Shown: positions 1 to 7,506 of the stretch, piece after piece
Numbering within the stretch: the first letter of the stretch is position 1
Layout of the letters: the number at the start of each line of letters is the position of its first letter
DNA from: Methanocorpusculum sp.
GTDB taxonomy: Archaea; Halobacteriota; Methanomicrobia; Methanomicrobiales; Methanocorpusculaceae
DNA length: 32,752 bases
Direction: 5' to 3'
NCBI GenBank assembly: GCA_029987025.1
Contig: DALTWQ010000004.1
Coordinates: forward strand, 1-32,752
The notes under the pieces: model-generated
What the model saw: only the letters and a program-made list of their open reading frames with translations
Told to the model about the DNA's origin: nothing
Databases searched by the model: none
Made by a program: the position numbers and the translations under genes

Positions 1-52
1 TAGCGTCGGACTCTTAATCCGAACGTCGGGGGTTCAAATCCCTCCGGGCCCG
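1..52 (+). tRNA. tRNA-Lys (CUU), 3' part, cut by window edge
   Basis: The anticodon arm is visible: a 5-bp stem TCGGA/TCCGA encloses loop CTCTTAA, giving anticodon CTT (lysine). The T arm follows, with GGGGG pairing CCCTC around loop TTCAAAT, then the 3' acceptor strand CGGGCCC and discriminator G at 52. CCA is not encoded. The 5' acceptor strand and D arm lie outside the window. A T-rich stretch follows directly and probably ends transcription. Confidence 0.93.
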
Positions 53-149
53 CTTTTATTTTGCTGTTCTTTTGTAAATCCAAGTCCAAATCAAGGGTAT
101 TTTGTTTCTCATAAACCAGTTCCGTTCGGACTGCGGTCTTTCCCGTTCA

Positions 150-190
150 GAAATAAAGAAAAAAAGAATATGATGCTCTGTGCAGCATCA
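150..190 (-). terminator. Stem-loop plus U-tract after the 193-819 gene
   Basis: Read on the minus strand, the stop codon at 193-195 is followed by a perfect 7-bp hairpin (TGATGCT/AGCATCA, arms 171-177 and 184-190, 6-nt loop) and then by a run of seven T. This has the shape of an intrinsic terminator. On the plus strand the same hairpin is followed only by TTTT. Confidence 0.6.
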
Positions 191-192
191 TT

Positions 193-819
193 TTATGCCA
201 TGTAGTCTTTAACGAAATTGTCAAGCCAGGCTTCTGCATCCGCCTTTGCTTTATCATATCCGGATACCGTAGAGCCGTTTGCCTTCAGCATCTTTAATGA
301 ATATTCAAGAAACTCGATACTGTTTGCCTTTCTTTCCTCTTTTTCTGAAGCTGAAAGATTACCGGAAGACTTGCGCAGGAAATACTCTTTCAGATCATTA
401 AATTCACCGTTCTTAAAACGGGTTAATGCATCATTTATCTTCTCTTCAGTAAGCACAATATCCCGCGACACAGAATCGAAGAGCACCCTGATGGACTGGG
501 ATATGAGAACTTCCGTACCGGAGATTCTCTTAACTTCAAAATCATCAGTACCTGTACTCTTATGCAGATATGCATTTGCCTGATGTACCGCATCATTGTT
601 TTTTGAGGAATCATTATAGCCGAATGATTTTAAACAAAGCTTGTCAACGGATTCATGTTCATATTCCTCAGAAACAAATCTTTTGTTGGAGAAATATGCA
701 GTGATCTGGAAATTTCCTGAATCTGATTCAGCATCTTCTGCGGTGATGTTTTCAATCTTCAGATACTCAATCAGATTTGCATTGACGTAAATCCCGTCTT
801 CTGTTTTGTAGACTGTCAT
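193..819 (-). CDS. Hypothetical protein, 208 aa, no recognised family
   Basis: I do not recognise this protein. It is acidic and soluble-looking, with no signal peptide or membrane segment. The N-terminal half looks like beta strands (a short 'YKTEDGIYVNANLIEYLKIENI' start region, about residues 4-25). The C-terminal half, about residues 125-205, is rich in charged helices and has a KEYFLRKSSGNLSASEKEER stretch. The ATG at 817-819 sits 25-34 bases downstream of an AT-rich TATA-like element (844-853 on the minus strand), so a short or absent leader is likely. It is divergent from the glutamine synthetase family gene, and the repeated TGTGCA array lies between the two promoters, so shared control is plausible. 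It ends in a stem-loop and U-tract. Function unknown. Confidence 0.75.
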   Translation of the reverse strand: MTVYKTEDGIYVNANLIEYLKIENITAEDAESDSGNFQITAYFSNKRFVSEEYEHESVDKLCLKSFGYNDSSKNNDAVHQANAYLHKSTGTDDFEVKRISGTEVLISQSIRVLFDSVSRDIVLTEEKINDALTRFKNGEFNDLKEYFLRKSSGNLSASEKEERKANSIEFLEYSLKMLKANGSTVSGYDKAKADAEAWLDNFVKDYMA

Positions 820-863
820 AGTTTATAATTCGCAACTCAAAATTAAATATTTTCTCATGAAAC

Positions 864-969
864 GGCTTTGCACAATAAATAGTCTGTGACCGCTATTTTT
901 TGTGCAGACCGAATCTTTATTGTGCACGATTAATCTTTTTTGTGCAGACTCGATTTATTGTGCAAAGCC
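864..969. promoter_or_regulatory. Operator-like array: 17-bp perfect inverted repeat plus periodic TGTGCA sites
   Basis: A perfect 17-bp inverted repeat (GGCTTTGCACAATAAAT at 864-880 and its complement at 953-969) bounds a 106-bp segment. Inside and at its ends TGTGCA occurs at 901-906, 921-926, 941-946 and 959-964, and the complementary TGCACA at 869-874. The plus-strand copies are spaced 20, 20 and 18 bases, about two helical turns. TTTTTTGTGCAGAC is an exact direct repeat at 896-909 and 936-949. The array sits between two divergent promoters and directly upstream of the TATA-like element of the glutamine synthetase gene. The best reading is a multi-site regulator-binding region. A small MITE-like element is an alternative, but I see no target-site duplication. 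Confidence 0.7.
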
Positions 970-980
970 TTGTATATCAC
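969..980 (+). promoter_or_regulatory. Putative TATA box for the glutamine synthetase gene
   Basis: TTGTATATC lies immediately downstream of the last TGTGCA site and about 40 bases before the ATG at 1018. A start site around 1000 would leave a leader of about 15-20 bases with no clear Shine-Dalgarno sequence. Its contact with the repeat array suggests that bound regulator would affect TBP/TFB access. Confidence 0.45.
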
Positions 981-1017
981 AGAGATTTTATTCTATAACA
1001 GCGAATAGTTAAACATC

Positions 1018-2520
1018 ATGAATGATGCCGAGATTTTAATGAACCCCAACGACCTGGTTCAGTATCTGAAAAAGAGTCCGGAATTCTTCACTAAAGACGA
1101 TATTGTTCGTTTCTGTGAAGAAAATGCAATCGAATTTGTCAACTTCCACTATGCAGCGGCAGATGGAAAATTAAAGACATTAAACTTCGTCATCTCATCC
1201 AAAGAATACCTTGAAACTATTCTTTCCGACGGAGAACGCGTTGACGGAAGCAACATCTTCCCGTTCATCGAAGCAGGAAGTTCTGACCTCTACGTCATCC
1301 CGCGCTACGCAACTGCATTCATCGACCCGTTTGCAGAAGTACCTACCCTTGACCTGCTCTGTTCTTACTACGACAACACCGGAAAGCCGCTTGCATCCGC
1401 ACCGGAATACATCTTATCCCAGGCAGCAGCAGCATTCAAGAAGAACACCGGAATGGAGTTCAAGACCTTAGGCGAACTTGAATACTATGTCATCTGCGAC
1501 GAAGAAGAACTCTACCCGGGCCGCGACCAGAAAGGCTACCATGAATCAGCTCCGTTCTGCAAATTTGAAGACATGAGAGTTGAAGCAATGAAGATGGTCG
1601 CAAAAGCCGGTGGAAAAATCAAATACGGCCACTCCGAAGTCGGCTGCTTCACCAAAGACGGAAAATACTACGAGCAGCATGAAATCGAGTTCCTCCCGGT
1701 TTCCCCTGTCTTAGCCGTCGAAGAAATCATCCTTGCAAAGTGGATTTTACGCAACTTAGGCGCACAGTACGGTGTAACTGTATCCTTCGCACCGAAGATT
1801 ACTGTCGGAAAAGCAGGTTCGGGAATGCACTTCCACATGCTCGCTGAAAAGAACGGCAAGAACCTCATGGTAAAAGACGGTGTCTTATCTGAAGTTGCAA
1901 AACGCATGATTGCAGGTATCCTCGATGTCGGAGACGCAGTAACTGCATTCGGAAATACAATTCCGACCTCTTACCTCCGCTTAGTCCCGCACCAGGAAGC
2001 ACCGACCTACATCTGCTGGGGAGACAGAAACCGCTCTGTTGTCGTCCGTGTGCCGCTCGGATGGACCGGCTCAAACGACATGGCAGCAGAAGCAAACTTC
2101 GGCTTAAAGAGAAAATCAGACAAAGTCTCCAAGCAGACCTTCGAGTACCGTGTAGCAGACGGTTCCGCACAGCTCTACGAGACAGTCGCATCATTAATAG
2201 TGGGAGCCATGCACGGACTTGAGATGCCCAACGCATTAGAACTTGCAGCAAAACTCTATGCATCCGGAAACATCTTCGACCCGAACTACAAAGACTTCTT
2301 AGCAACCCTTGCACAGCTTCCGACCTGCTGCTTCGAATCTGCAGACGTCTTAAATGCAAAGCGTGCCCTCTTTGAAAAAGACGGTATCTTCCCGGCAGGC
2401 ATTATCGATTCACAGATTGCCAAACTGAAATCCTACAAAGACCAGGGATTATCCGACAAAATCTTAGGCGACGACAAGAAGTTTGCAGCACTCGTAAACG
2501 AATACATCCACGTTGCATAA
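1018..2520 (+). CDS. glnA: Glutamine synthetase family protein, divergent, 500 aa
   Basis: Expected to ligate ammonia to glutamate with ATP, or a related gamma-glutamyl ligation. Family motifs appear in order: VDGSNI (75-80, the DGSS-like ammonium site), GELEYYV (152-158, metal-binding glutamates), QHEIEF (220-225), GSGMHFHM (267-274, the ATP/metal histidine motif), NRSVVVRVP (338-346) and EYRVADGSAQLYET near 380. At 500 residues it is longer than standard GSI-alpha (about 440-450). The segment after DGS differs from the usual SDMYLRPD pattern, so it belongs to a divergent branch and a substrate other than glutamate cannot be excluded. No adenylylation-site motif was recognised. The promoter region carries the TGTGCA array, which does not match the GGAA-N6-TTCC or GGTA-N6-TACC operators known for NrpR. 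The next gene overlaps its 3' end. Confidence 0.85.
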   Translation: MNDAEILMNPNDLVQYLKKSPEFFTKDDIVRFCEENAIEFVNFHYAAADGKLKTLNFVISSKEYLETILSDGERVDGSNIFPFIEAGSSDLYVIPRYATAFIDPFAEVPTLDLLCSYYDNTGKPLASAPEYILSQAAAAFKKNTGMEFKTLGELEYYVICDEEELYPGRDQKGYHESAPFCKFEDMRVEAMKMVAKAGGKIKYGHSEVGCFTKDGKYYEQHEIEFLPVSPVLAVEEIILAKWILRNLGAQYGVTVSFAPKITVGKAGSGMHFHMLAEKNGKNLMVKDGVLSEVAKRMIAGILDVGDAVTAFGNTIPTSYLRLVPHQEAPTYICWGDRNRSVVVRVPLGWTGSNDMAAEANFGLKRKSDKVSKQTFEYRVADGSAQLYETVASLIVGAMHGLEMPNALELAAKLYASGNIFDPNYKDFLATLAQLPTCCFESADVLNAKRALFEKDGIFPAGIIDSQIAKLKSYKDQGLSDKILGDDKKFAALVNEYIHVA

Positions 2521-3112
2521 AACCGTGTCCGAAGACAAACAGACTGCAGCTCCTGCCGGAAATCCCGCGGTAAATACGGAAGAACCCGACAGGAGAACCA
2601 AAGCAGGACGGCTGAAGAGGATGTTTTCGAAAGGAAACTTCCTCGGAACCATTGAACGTACTCTCGGCATCTGGTCGCCCGGCCCGAATGATGAACCGGA
2701 TGACACAAACCCTCAGATTCAGGCGGCATTTCAGGCGTACATAGAAAAACGTCTCGGCTCTGTGTATACCTGCGCGCCGCGTGAAGTAACTGAACCAGGA
2801 ACACCGAACCTGATAATTATGAACCCGAAAACACAGAGATGTGTTGAGGCTGTCACCTGCTACCGGAGTCAGATGTTTATCGGAGATGACGGTGAAGCAT
2901 ATCTTCCCTGGACCACTCAGGAAACCTACGACAAACTTGCAGCGTTTGCAGAAACAGAGGAAAAAGAGGTCTTTGTAATAATAGGACTTCACGGATTTGC
3001 AGACGCACCGAACTTTCTTTTCTCAGTGCCGCTCAAAGAGGCCGTCATTGATTTGAAGAAAAGCGTACTTTCATCTCACGAAGTAAAAGAAGAAAGTCCG
3101 TTTATCTTCTGA
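2513..3112 (+). CDS. Hypothetical protein overlapping the glutamine synthetase 3' end
   Basis: I do not recognise the family. The frame opens with a TTG at 2513, overlapping the upstream stop by 8 bases. A GTG at 2525 (five codons in) is an alternative start, and neither has a clear Shine-Dalgarno sequence. Residues 1-50 are polar and low in order. Residues 65-190 look globular, with strand-like segments around NLIIMNPKTQRCVEAVTCYR and EKEVFVIIGLHGFADAPNFL. The alternation of an exposed E before a core strand and a following helix with YDKLAAFAE recalls PD-(D/E)XK-type nucleases, but the catalytic K is not evident, so this is only a suggestion. Translational coupling to the glutamine synthetase gene is likely. 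A T7 run follows the stop at once. Confidence 0.7.
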   Translation: MHKTVSEDKQTAAPAGNPAVNTEEPDRRTKAGRLKRMFSKGNFLGTIERTLGIWSPGPNDEPDDTNPQIQAAFQAYIEKRLGSVYTCAPREVTEPGTPNLIIMNPKTQRCVEAVTCYRSQMFIGDDGEAYLPWTTQETYDKLAAFAETEEKEVFVIIGLHGFADAPNFLFSVPLKEAVIDLKKSVLSSHEVKEESPFIF

Positions 3113-3121
3113 TTTTTTTAT
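3113..3121 (+). terminator. T-run directly after the stop codon
   Basis: Seven T follow the TGA at 3110-3112. No hairpin precedes them. Oligo-T tracts alone are a known archaeal termination signal. Confidence 0.5.
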
Positions 3122-3139
3122 CCTGCAGAGCGGAATTCT

Positions 3140-3148
3140 TTTATATGA
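3140..3148 (+). promoter_or_regulatory. TATA box for the PRC-barrel gene
   Basis: TTTATATGA ends 22 bases before the ATG at 3170. That spacing predicts a transcript starting at or just before the start codon, i.e. a leaderless or near-leaderless mRNA. Confidence 0.55.
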
Positions 3149-3169
3149 CTAAATGAATATGTATTCTGT

Positions 3170-3439
3170 ATGTTAAACAAGCAGATATCTGATCTTTTCG
3201 ACATGCACGTATACTCCGAAAAAGCTGTGTATCTCGGCAAAGTTGAAGATGTTGTCCTCGACGTCGCAAATAAAAAGGTAAGCGGACTTGCCTTAAGTGA
3301 GATTAACACCAAAGTAATCGACACGAAAAACTTCTCGGGAATCATCTTACCATACCGCATTGTAAAAGAGGTAGGAGACATTATTATTGTCCGCCACTTA
3401 CCTCAGATATTCAAAGAAGAGAATCCCTTAGAGGACTGA
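3170..3439 (+). CDS. PRC-barrel domain protein, 89 aa
   Basis: The whole protein is one PRC-barrel: about six short strands, with the typical opening in which a conserved surface loop precedes G-K-V-x-D-V-V-L-D (residues 23-31), then KVSGLALSEI (36-45) and a final strand IIIVRHLP (70-77). Euryarchaeal PRC-barrel proteins of this size include the CdpB proteins that join SepF and FtsZ at the haloarchaeal division site, and others of unknown role. Which of these applies cannot be told from sequence alone. It has its own TATA box and probably a leaderless start. The Thg1-type gene begins three bases after its stop, so the two are likely co-transcribed. Confidence 0.82.
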   Translation: MLNKQISDLFDMHVYSEKAVYLGKVEDVVLDVANKKVSGLALSEINTKVIDTKNFSGIILPYRIVKEVGDIIIVRHLPQIFKEENPLED

Positions 3440-3442
3440 TTT

Positions 3443-4192
3443 TTGTACACTGAAATGAAAGACAGGGAGATTTTCTCCCGTCTTACTACAACAGTTCCTT
3501 TTATTATCCGTCTTGACGGACGCGCTTTTCACACCTGGTCTGAAGGATACAAAAAACCCTTCGACACAGATTTTTCCGAACTGTTTGTAAAAACGGCAAA
3601 AGCCATATTTACCGACTCAGGTTTGTCTCCTGATTTCATCTACACATTCTCTGATGAAATCAGCATGTACATAACAAAACCCGTCTTTGACTTACGAGTC
3701 GAAAAACTGGTGTCTGTTGCAGCGGCATTTGCATCATCAGCGTTTTCCATCGCAGCAAATGCAAAATCCCCTCTTTCATTTGATGCACGCATCATTCCAT
3801 TAAGCGGGCAGCAGCTTCCGGATTATCTTGCATGGCGTCAGGCAGAAGCCTGGAGAAATCACATAAACGGATACTGCCAGAAGATACTGACTGATACAGG
3901 GTTATCTCCGTCTTCCGCACAGAAAAAACTCAACGGACTCAATGCTGAAAGTTTGCATGAACTTGCATTCTCACATGGAATTAACCTTGCAAAAACACCC
4001 GCCTGGCAGCGGAGAGGTATCGCTGTATACCGGGGAACCGCAGAGAAAAACGGATTCAACCCGCTGACCGGAGAAAAGGTTACGGTTATCAGGAATACCG
4101 CAGAAGCAGACAGAGACCTGCCGCTGTTTAAAACACCGGAAGGAAAAGAATGGATTTATGAGAAAGTGACGTCCTTTCCCACAAATATATAA
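3443..4192 (+). CDS. thg1: tRNA(His) guanylyltransferase family protein (Thg1)
   Basis: Thg1-family enzymes add nucleotides in the 3'-to-5' direction, classically G-1 on tRNA-His; archaeal members also repair 5'-truncated tRNAs by templated addition. The palm motifs are present: IIRLDGRAFH at 21-30 with metal-binding D25, and YTFSDEIS at 67-74 with D71 and E72, matching D29, D76 and E77 of the human enzyme. The length of 249 fits the family. The start is a TTG at 3443. It is favoured over the ATG at 3455 because GAGG at 3431-3434 lies 8 bases upstream. The gene follows the PRC-barrel gene with a 3-base gap, which suggests one transcript. Whether it works on tRNA-His or as a repair polymerase is not resolvable here. 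Confidence 0.92.
   Translation: MYTEMKDREIFSRLTTTVPFIIRLDGRAFHTWSEGYKKPFDTDFSELFVKTAKAIFTDSGLSPDFIYTFSDEISMYITKPVFDLRVEKLVSVAAAFASSAFSIAANAKSPLSFDARIIPLSGQQLPDYLAWRQAEAWRNHINGYCQKILTDTGLSPSSAQKKLNGLNAESLHELAFSHGINLAKTPAWQRRGIAVYRGTAEKNGFNPLTGEKVTVIRNTAEADRDLPLFKTPEGKEWIYEKVTSFPTNI
4183..4192 (+). promoter_or_regulatory. TATA box for the DUF373 gene, inside the thg1 3' end
   Basis: AAATATATAA overlaps the last codons of the Thg1-type gene and lies about 28 bases before the ATG at 4221. A second AT-rich stretch at 4205-4220 is too close to the start to serve as the TATA box. Confidence 0.5.
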
Positions 4193-4220
4193 TCCATCAG
4201 AACAAAAAAATATATAATAA

Positions 4221-5405
4221 ATGACCGCAGCAACTCTTATCCTTTCCGTAGATAGAGACGATGATGTAGGATACAAGGCAAAAGTGGACACACCGGTTAT
4301 CGGAAGAGAAGCCTGTCTTGAAGCAGCCAAGTCTCTCGGAGTTGCAGATCCTGAAGATTCAGATACAAATGCTATTTTCCAGGCGGTCAAAACCTATGAC
4401 GAGGAACTTGCACGCGGCGGTTCGGCCGAGGTTGCGGTAATCTCCGGAAACCATATGAATATGCTCGAAGGAGACCGCAGAATTGCAAAACTCCTTGCGG
4501 AAGTGGTCGAAAAGACAGGCGTTACCGAGTGTATTTTAATCTCGGACGGTGCTGAAGATGAGTATATTCTTCCGATTATCCAGTCGCAGTTAAAGGTTGT
4601 CGGTATTGTACGTGTTACCATAAAGCAGCTGCCGAATCTTGAAGGAACATTCTATATCCTCAAAAAACTCTTCAAGGATCAGAAGTTTGCACGCACGTTC
4701 CTTGTCCCTCTCGGACTTCTTCTGGTAATTGGTGCTCTTGTTGCTCTCTTTATGCCTGGTGTCTCTGCGATTCTGGTCGTTGTCGGTATCTTGGGTATAA
4801 TTCTGCTGATTAAAGGATTCGACCTTGATGATCAGGTCATTAAACTCTTTAAAGGAATCGGGCAGTCGTTCAAACGCGGAAGATTTGCAGCTATTGCATA
4901 CATTGCCGCAGTCATCATCTGTATCGCCGGTGTTGTTGCAGGTCTCATGAGTATTGTGGTAAACTACCCTAATGCCGGAAATGCATCTCTGCTCTACAAC
5001 ATATTCACGTTCCTCTACGGTAGTCTTATCTGGTTTATGGTGGGTGCTCTTGTTGGCTCCCTCGGAAAAGTTCTTGATACGGTGCAGAACAACTTAAACG
5101 GGCTTTACAAAGTCTATGTTGTTCCGTTCTTTATCCTTGCAGTCGGTCTGATTCTCGATGGTGCTGTAATCTACTTCCTTACGATATCTCCTCAGGAACC
5201 CTTCCCGCTGACGACAACAACTGGTATCATCTCGCTGATTGTTCTTACTGTAGTCGGCCTTCTTCTGGCATTTGTCGGTATCTACACCAGACCAATGGTG
5301 CAGAAAAAGATTAACGCGTGGATGGAGAAGAGAAAGGCACTGGAAGCAGAGATTGAAGAGCATGCAAAGACCGGAAAACCACTCTACCGCAAAATCAAAT
5401 TCTAA
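4221..5405 (+). CDS. DUF373 family archaeal membrane protein
   Basis: The soluble N-terminal part (1-155) has a Rossmann-like alternation and begins with LILSVDRDDDVGYKA (6-20), the aspartate-rich hallmark of DUF373. A second conserved stretch, CILISDGAEDEYILPII, is at 104-120. The C-terminal part has about six membrane segments (about 160-178, 182-198, 222-247, 258-282, 300-322, 334-356), then a basic-acidic cytoplasmic tail. The family is widespread in archaea and its function is not known. The D-rich loop suggests metal or nucleotide binding, but this is inference. The gene is a single unit with its own TATA box and a leader of only a few bases, and it ends before a T6 tract at about 5419. 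Confidence 0.88.
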   Translation: MTAATLILSVDRDDDVGYKAKVDTPVIGREACLEAAKSLGVADPEDSDTNAIFQAVKTYDEELARGGSAEVAVISGNHMNMLEGDRRIAKLLAEVVEKTGVTECILISDGAEDEYILPIIQSQLKVVGIVRVTIKQLPNLEGTFYILKKLFKDQKFARTFLVPLGLLLVIGALVALFMPGVSAILVVVGILGIILLIKGFDLDDQVIKLFKGIGQSFKRGRFAAIAYIAAVIICIAGVVAGLMSIVVNYPNAGNASLLYNIFTFLYGSLIWFMVGALVGSLGKVLDTVQNNLNGLYKVYVVPFFILAVGLILDGAVIYFLTISPQEPFPLTTTTGIISLIVLTVVGLLLAFVGIYTRPMVQKKINAWMEKRKALEAEIEEHAKTGKPLYRKIKF

Positions 5406-5411
5406 ATTTAT

Positions 5412-5425
5412 CCCTATTTTTTCCT
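5412..5425 (+). terminator. T-tract after the DUF373 gene
   Basis: CCCTATTTTTTCC follows the stop by about ten bases without a preceding stem. It is consistent with oligo-T archaeal termination. Confidence 0.4.
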
Positions 5426-5469
5426 GTACATAACCAAAACTGCATTACATCATACGGCGAATACTATGT

Positions 5470-6615
5470 ATGGAATTTCGTACATGCAGCCGTATGCCGC
5501 TATCGATAAGTGCTGTCGGTTTAGGCGGGGAATGGCTCTGCGGAAAAAGCAGCGAGGAAGTAAAAGCTGTTATCGATACCGCATTAAACTGCGGCATGAA
5601 CTATATCGACATCTTCATGCCAGACCCGGGGGTCAGAACAAATATCGGAAAAGCCATTGCAGGAAAACGTGAGTCCATCTATATTCAGGGGCATCTTTGT
5701 ACCGCTTTTGAAAACGGACAGTATAAGCGGACACGCGACCTGAAAGAAATAAAAGAATCATTTCAGGATTTGCTGACGCGTCTTCAGACTGATTACATCG
5801 ATGTCGGCATGCTGCATTACGTCGATACCGATGAGGATTATGCGGCAGTGTTCGAATCAGATATCATCAGATATGCGTTTGAACTGAAAAAGAAGGGAAT
5901 TATTCATTATATCGGCATGAGTTCTCATAATCCTGCGACAGCGCTTCGTGCTGTTGAATCAGGACTTATTGATGTTCTGATGTTTTCAATAAACCCTGCA
6001 TACGATATGGAAGATACAGAAACCGACATCTACAAACAGAAGGAGTTTACTGCGTTTTCGAATGACACCTGCAGAGTCAATACAAACCGCCGCGATTTAT
6101 ACGCAGCATGTGAAGCAGCAGGCGTTGGAATTACTGTTATGAAACCGTTTGCCGCAGGAAGTCTTCTTACGGATGCACAGTCTCCATTTGGAAAAGCCCT
6201 GACGCCTGCCGCGTGCATCACCTACGCACTTGAACGTCCCGGCGTAATCTCTGTTCTTCCGGGCTTAAGTACACCTGATGAAGTGCGGACCGCGGCAGGC
6301 GCTCTGGCTGCAGATGCAAAAGAGCGTGATTATGCCTCTGTTATCTCATCCTGCGGAAAAGTAAGTGCTGCTGACAGATGTATGTACTGCGGACACTGCC
6401 TTCCCTGCTCGGCGCACATAAATATCCCATTTGTTGCAAAACTGACAGATATGGCTCTTGCATTTGAAGAAACACCTGATTCCGTACGCGGACACTATGA
6501 GGCACTTGACGCTGACGCTGATGACTGCATCGAATGCGGTCAGTGCGGAAGAAACTGCCCGTTCGGTGTATCCGGAATCGAGATAATGAAACGTGCAGGA
6601 CGGGTTTTCAGATAA
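5470..6615 (+). CDS. Aldo/keto reductase-like protein with two [4Fe-4S] clusters, atypical catalytic site
   Basis: A TIM-barrel of the aldo/keto reductase family (1-290) is followed by a ferredoxin-like domain with Cys at 304, 307, 310, 313 and at 353, 356, 359, 363, i.e. two cluster-binding sets. The usual AKR tetrad is Asp, Tyr, Lys, His. Here Asp47 and His116 remain, but the Tyr region reads DIFMPDPG (47-54) and the Lys strand reads IYIQGH (70-75), so Tyr and Lys appear replaced. I recall this MPDP/QGHLC variant from Clostridia-like bacteria, which would fit transfer, but this was not checked. The protein may be an electron-transfer oxidoreductase rather than an NADPH carbonyl reductase. 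The ATG at 5470 gives the family-like start; an ATG at 5466 is out of frame. Confidence 0.85.
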   Translation: MEFRTCSRMPLSISAVGLGGEWLCGKSSEEVKAVIDTALNCGMNYIDIFMPDPGVRTNIGKAIAGKRESIYIQGHLCTAFENGQYKRTRDLKEIKESFQDLLTRLQTDYIDVGMLHYVDTDEDYAAVFESDIIRYAFELKKKGIIHYIGMSSHNPATALRAVESGLIDVLMFSINPAYDMEDTETDIYKQKEFTAFSNDTCRVNTNRRDLYAACEAAGVGITVMKPFAAGSLLTDAQSPFGKALTPAACITYALERPGVISVLPGLSTPDEVRTAAGALAADAKERDYASVISSCGKVSAADRCMYCGHCLPCSAHINIPFVAKLTDMALAFEETPDSVRGHYEALDADADDCIECGQCGRNCPFGVSGIEIMKRAGRVFR

Positions 6616-6620
6616 AACCC
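6602..6620. terminator. Perfect hairpin across the aldo/keto reductase stop codon
   Basis: GGGTTTT (6602-6608) and AAAACCC (6614-6620) form a 7-bp stem with a 5-nt loop, covering the TAA at 6613-6615. It sits at the convergent junction with the DUF63 gene and could act on both strands. It has no T-tract on the plus strand. Confidence 0.4.
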
Positions 6621-6655
6621 AAAAAAGAATAGCTCTCCGGATTTATATCCAGAGC
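6621..6655 (-). terminator. Stem-loop plus U-tract after the DUF63 gene
   Basis: On the minus strand GCTCT and AGAGC (6651-6655 and 6632-6636) enclose a second stem, GGAT/ATCC, with a 2-nt bulge, and the stop codon lies in the loop. A T6 run follows at 6626-6621. Confidence 0.5.
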
Positions 6656-7497
6656 ACCATTCTGAACAAATCTCTGACAGCGGGCCCCAATCCTACCACT
6701 ATCATCACACAGATAACCAGATACCAGAGGATGGAAAAGTCCTTTTCCTGTCTGAACTTTTCAAGAATCCAGATGCCCGGAATAAGTACTGCAAGTTTCA
6801 GCAGAAACATACTGTATCCCGAGCCGGTAAGACTGATAAGCCAGTCACCTAAAACGTGCTGCTCATAATAGACCTTCGTGTGCAGGTCAAGCGCAAATCC
6901 GGTTGCGGATGCATCAAGGAAATGACTTGCCATCAGGGCAATATAGACCGGATGCGAGACATATTTCCATCTGCACACAAATCTGAGAAACGCCCAGAGA
7001 AGAAGCGTGGCTCCTGCCGCAATACCTACCACAATAACAATAATTCCGACATCGAACGTCGTGTATGTGAGACCGAACCAGATGAGAATTCCCAGCACTG
7101 CAAGACAGGCTGCCGTACCGCACGCACAGTACGGTTTGATATACGTTGCAATAAGCTTCTTTTTCTCAAGCGTATAGGAGACAAACAGCACTAACAGACC
7201 GAAGATAAGCACCAGAATATAGACCTGAGGCGTAGTGAACAGAAGACGCCACGGATATTGAATAAGATACGCGCCGCCTGCCGCCATATCATCTAAGACA
7301 TGCAGAAGTCCGCCAAGGATAACGTAAATACAGGAGGATAAGACAAACGCGGAGTTCACCGGGAGCCCCGTTTTCTTAATCCAACGGTAAAGTATATACA
7401 ATCCAAGGATTACTAATAATGCATATATTATTGTCATGGGGACAGTATATCCGGAACTTTCAAGTCCCGAAACCCAGATAAAGAATTCTTCAAACAT
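6643..7497 (-). CDS. DUF63 family archaeal membrane protein
   Basis: A hydrophobic protein of 284 residues with about seven or eight membrane segments, starting at 21-40 and ending near 275. It carries the DUF63 features: GGLLHVLDD at 62-70, with conserved H66, D69 and D70 in or near the membrane, and a second MASHFLDASATG motif near 190-201. DUF63 is an archaea-specific integral membrane family of unknown function. The buried His/Asp pairs suggest a metal site or a membrane enzyme, but this is inference. It is divergent from the G1P dehydrogenase gene with only 9 bases between the two start codons, so each promoter must lie inside the other gene. The link to lipid backbone synthesis is therefore worth noting but unproven. 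Confidence 0.85.
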   Translation of the reverse strand: MFEEFFIWVSGLESSGYTVPMTIIYALLVILGLYILYRWIKKTGLPVNSAFVLSSCIYVILGGLLHVLDDMAAGGAYLIQYPWRLLFTTPQVYILVLIFGLLVLFVSYTLEKKKLIATYIKPYCACGTAACLAVLGILIWFGLTYTTFDVGIIVIVVGIAAGATLLLWAFLRFVCRWKYVSHPVYIALMASHFLDASATGFALDLHTKVYYEQHVLGDWLISLTGSGYSMFLLKLAVLIPGIWILEKFRQEKDFSILWYLVICVMIVVGLGPAVRDLFRMVLWI

Positions 7498-7506
7498 GGT
7501 GTATCA

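Noticed and set aside
864..969. MITE or insertion sequence remnant
   Set aside because: The perfect terminal inverted repeat fits, but the flanking bases show no target-site duplication and the internal sites are spaced by helical turns. It remains an alternative, not the main call.
1865..2359. 164-residue minus-strand open frame
   Set aside because: Its Arg/Leu/Ser-rich composition reflects antisense reading of the glutamine synthetase gene.
2402..2992. 196-residue minus-strand open frame
   Set aside because: It runs across the end of the glutamine synthetase gene and the next gene on the opposite strand, with Cys/Arg/Phe-rich composition typical of an antisense shadow.
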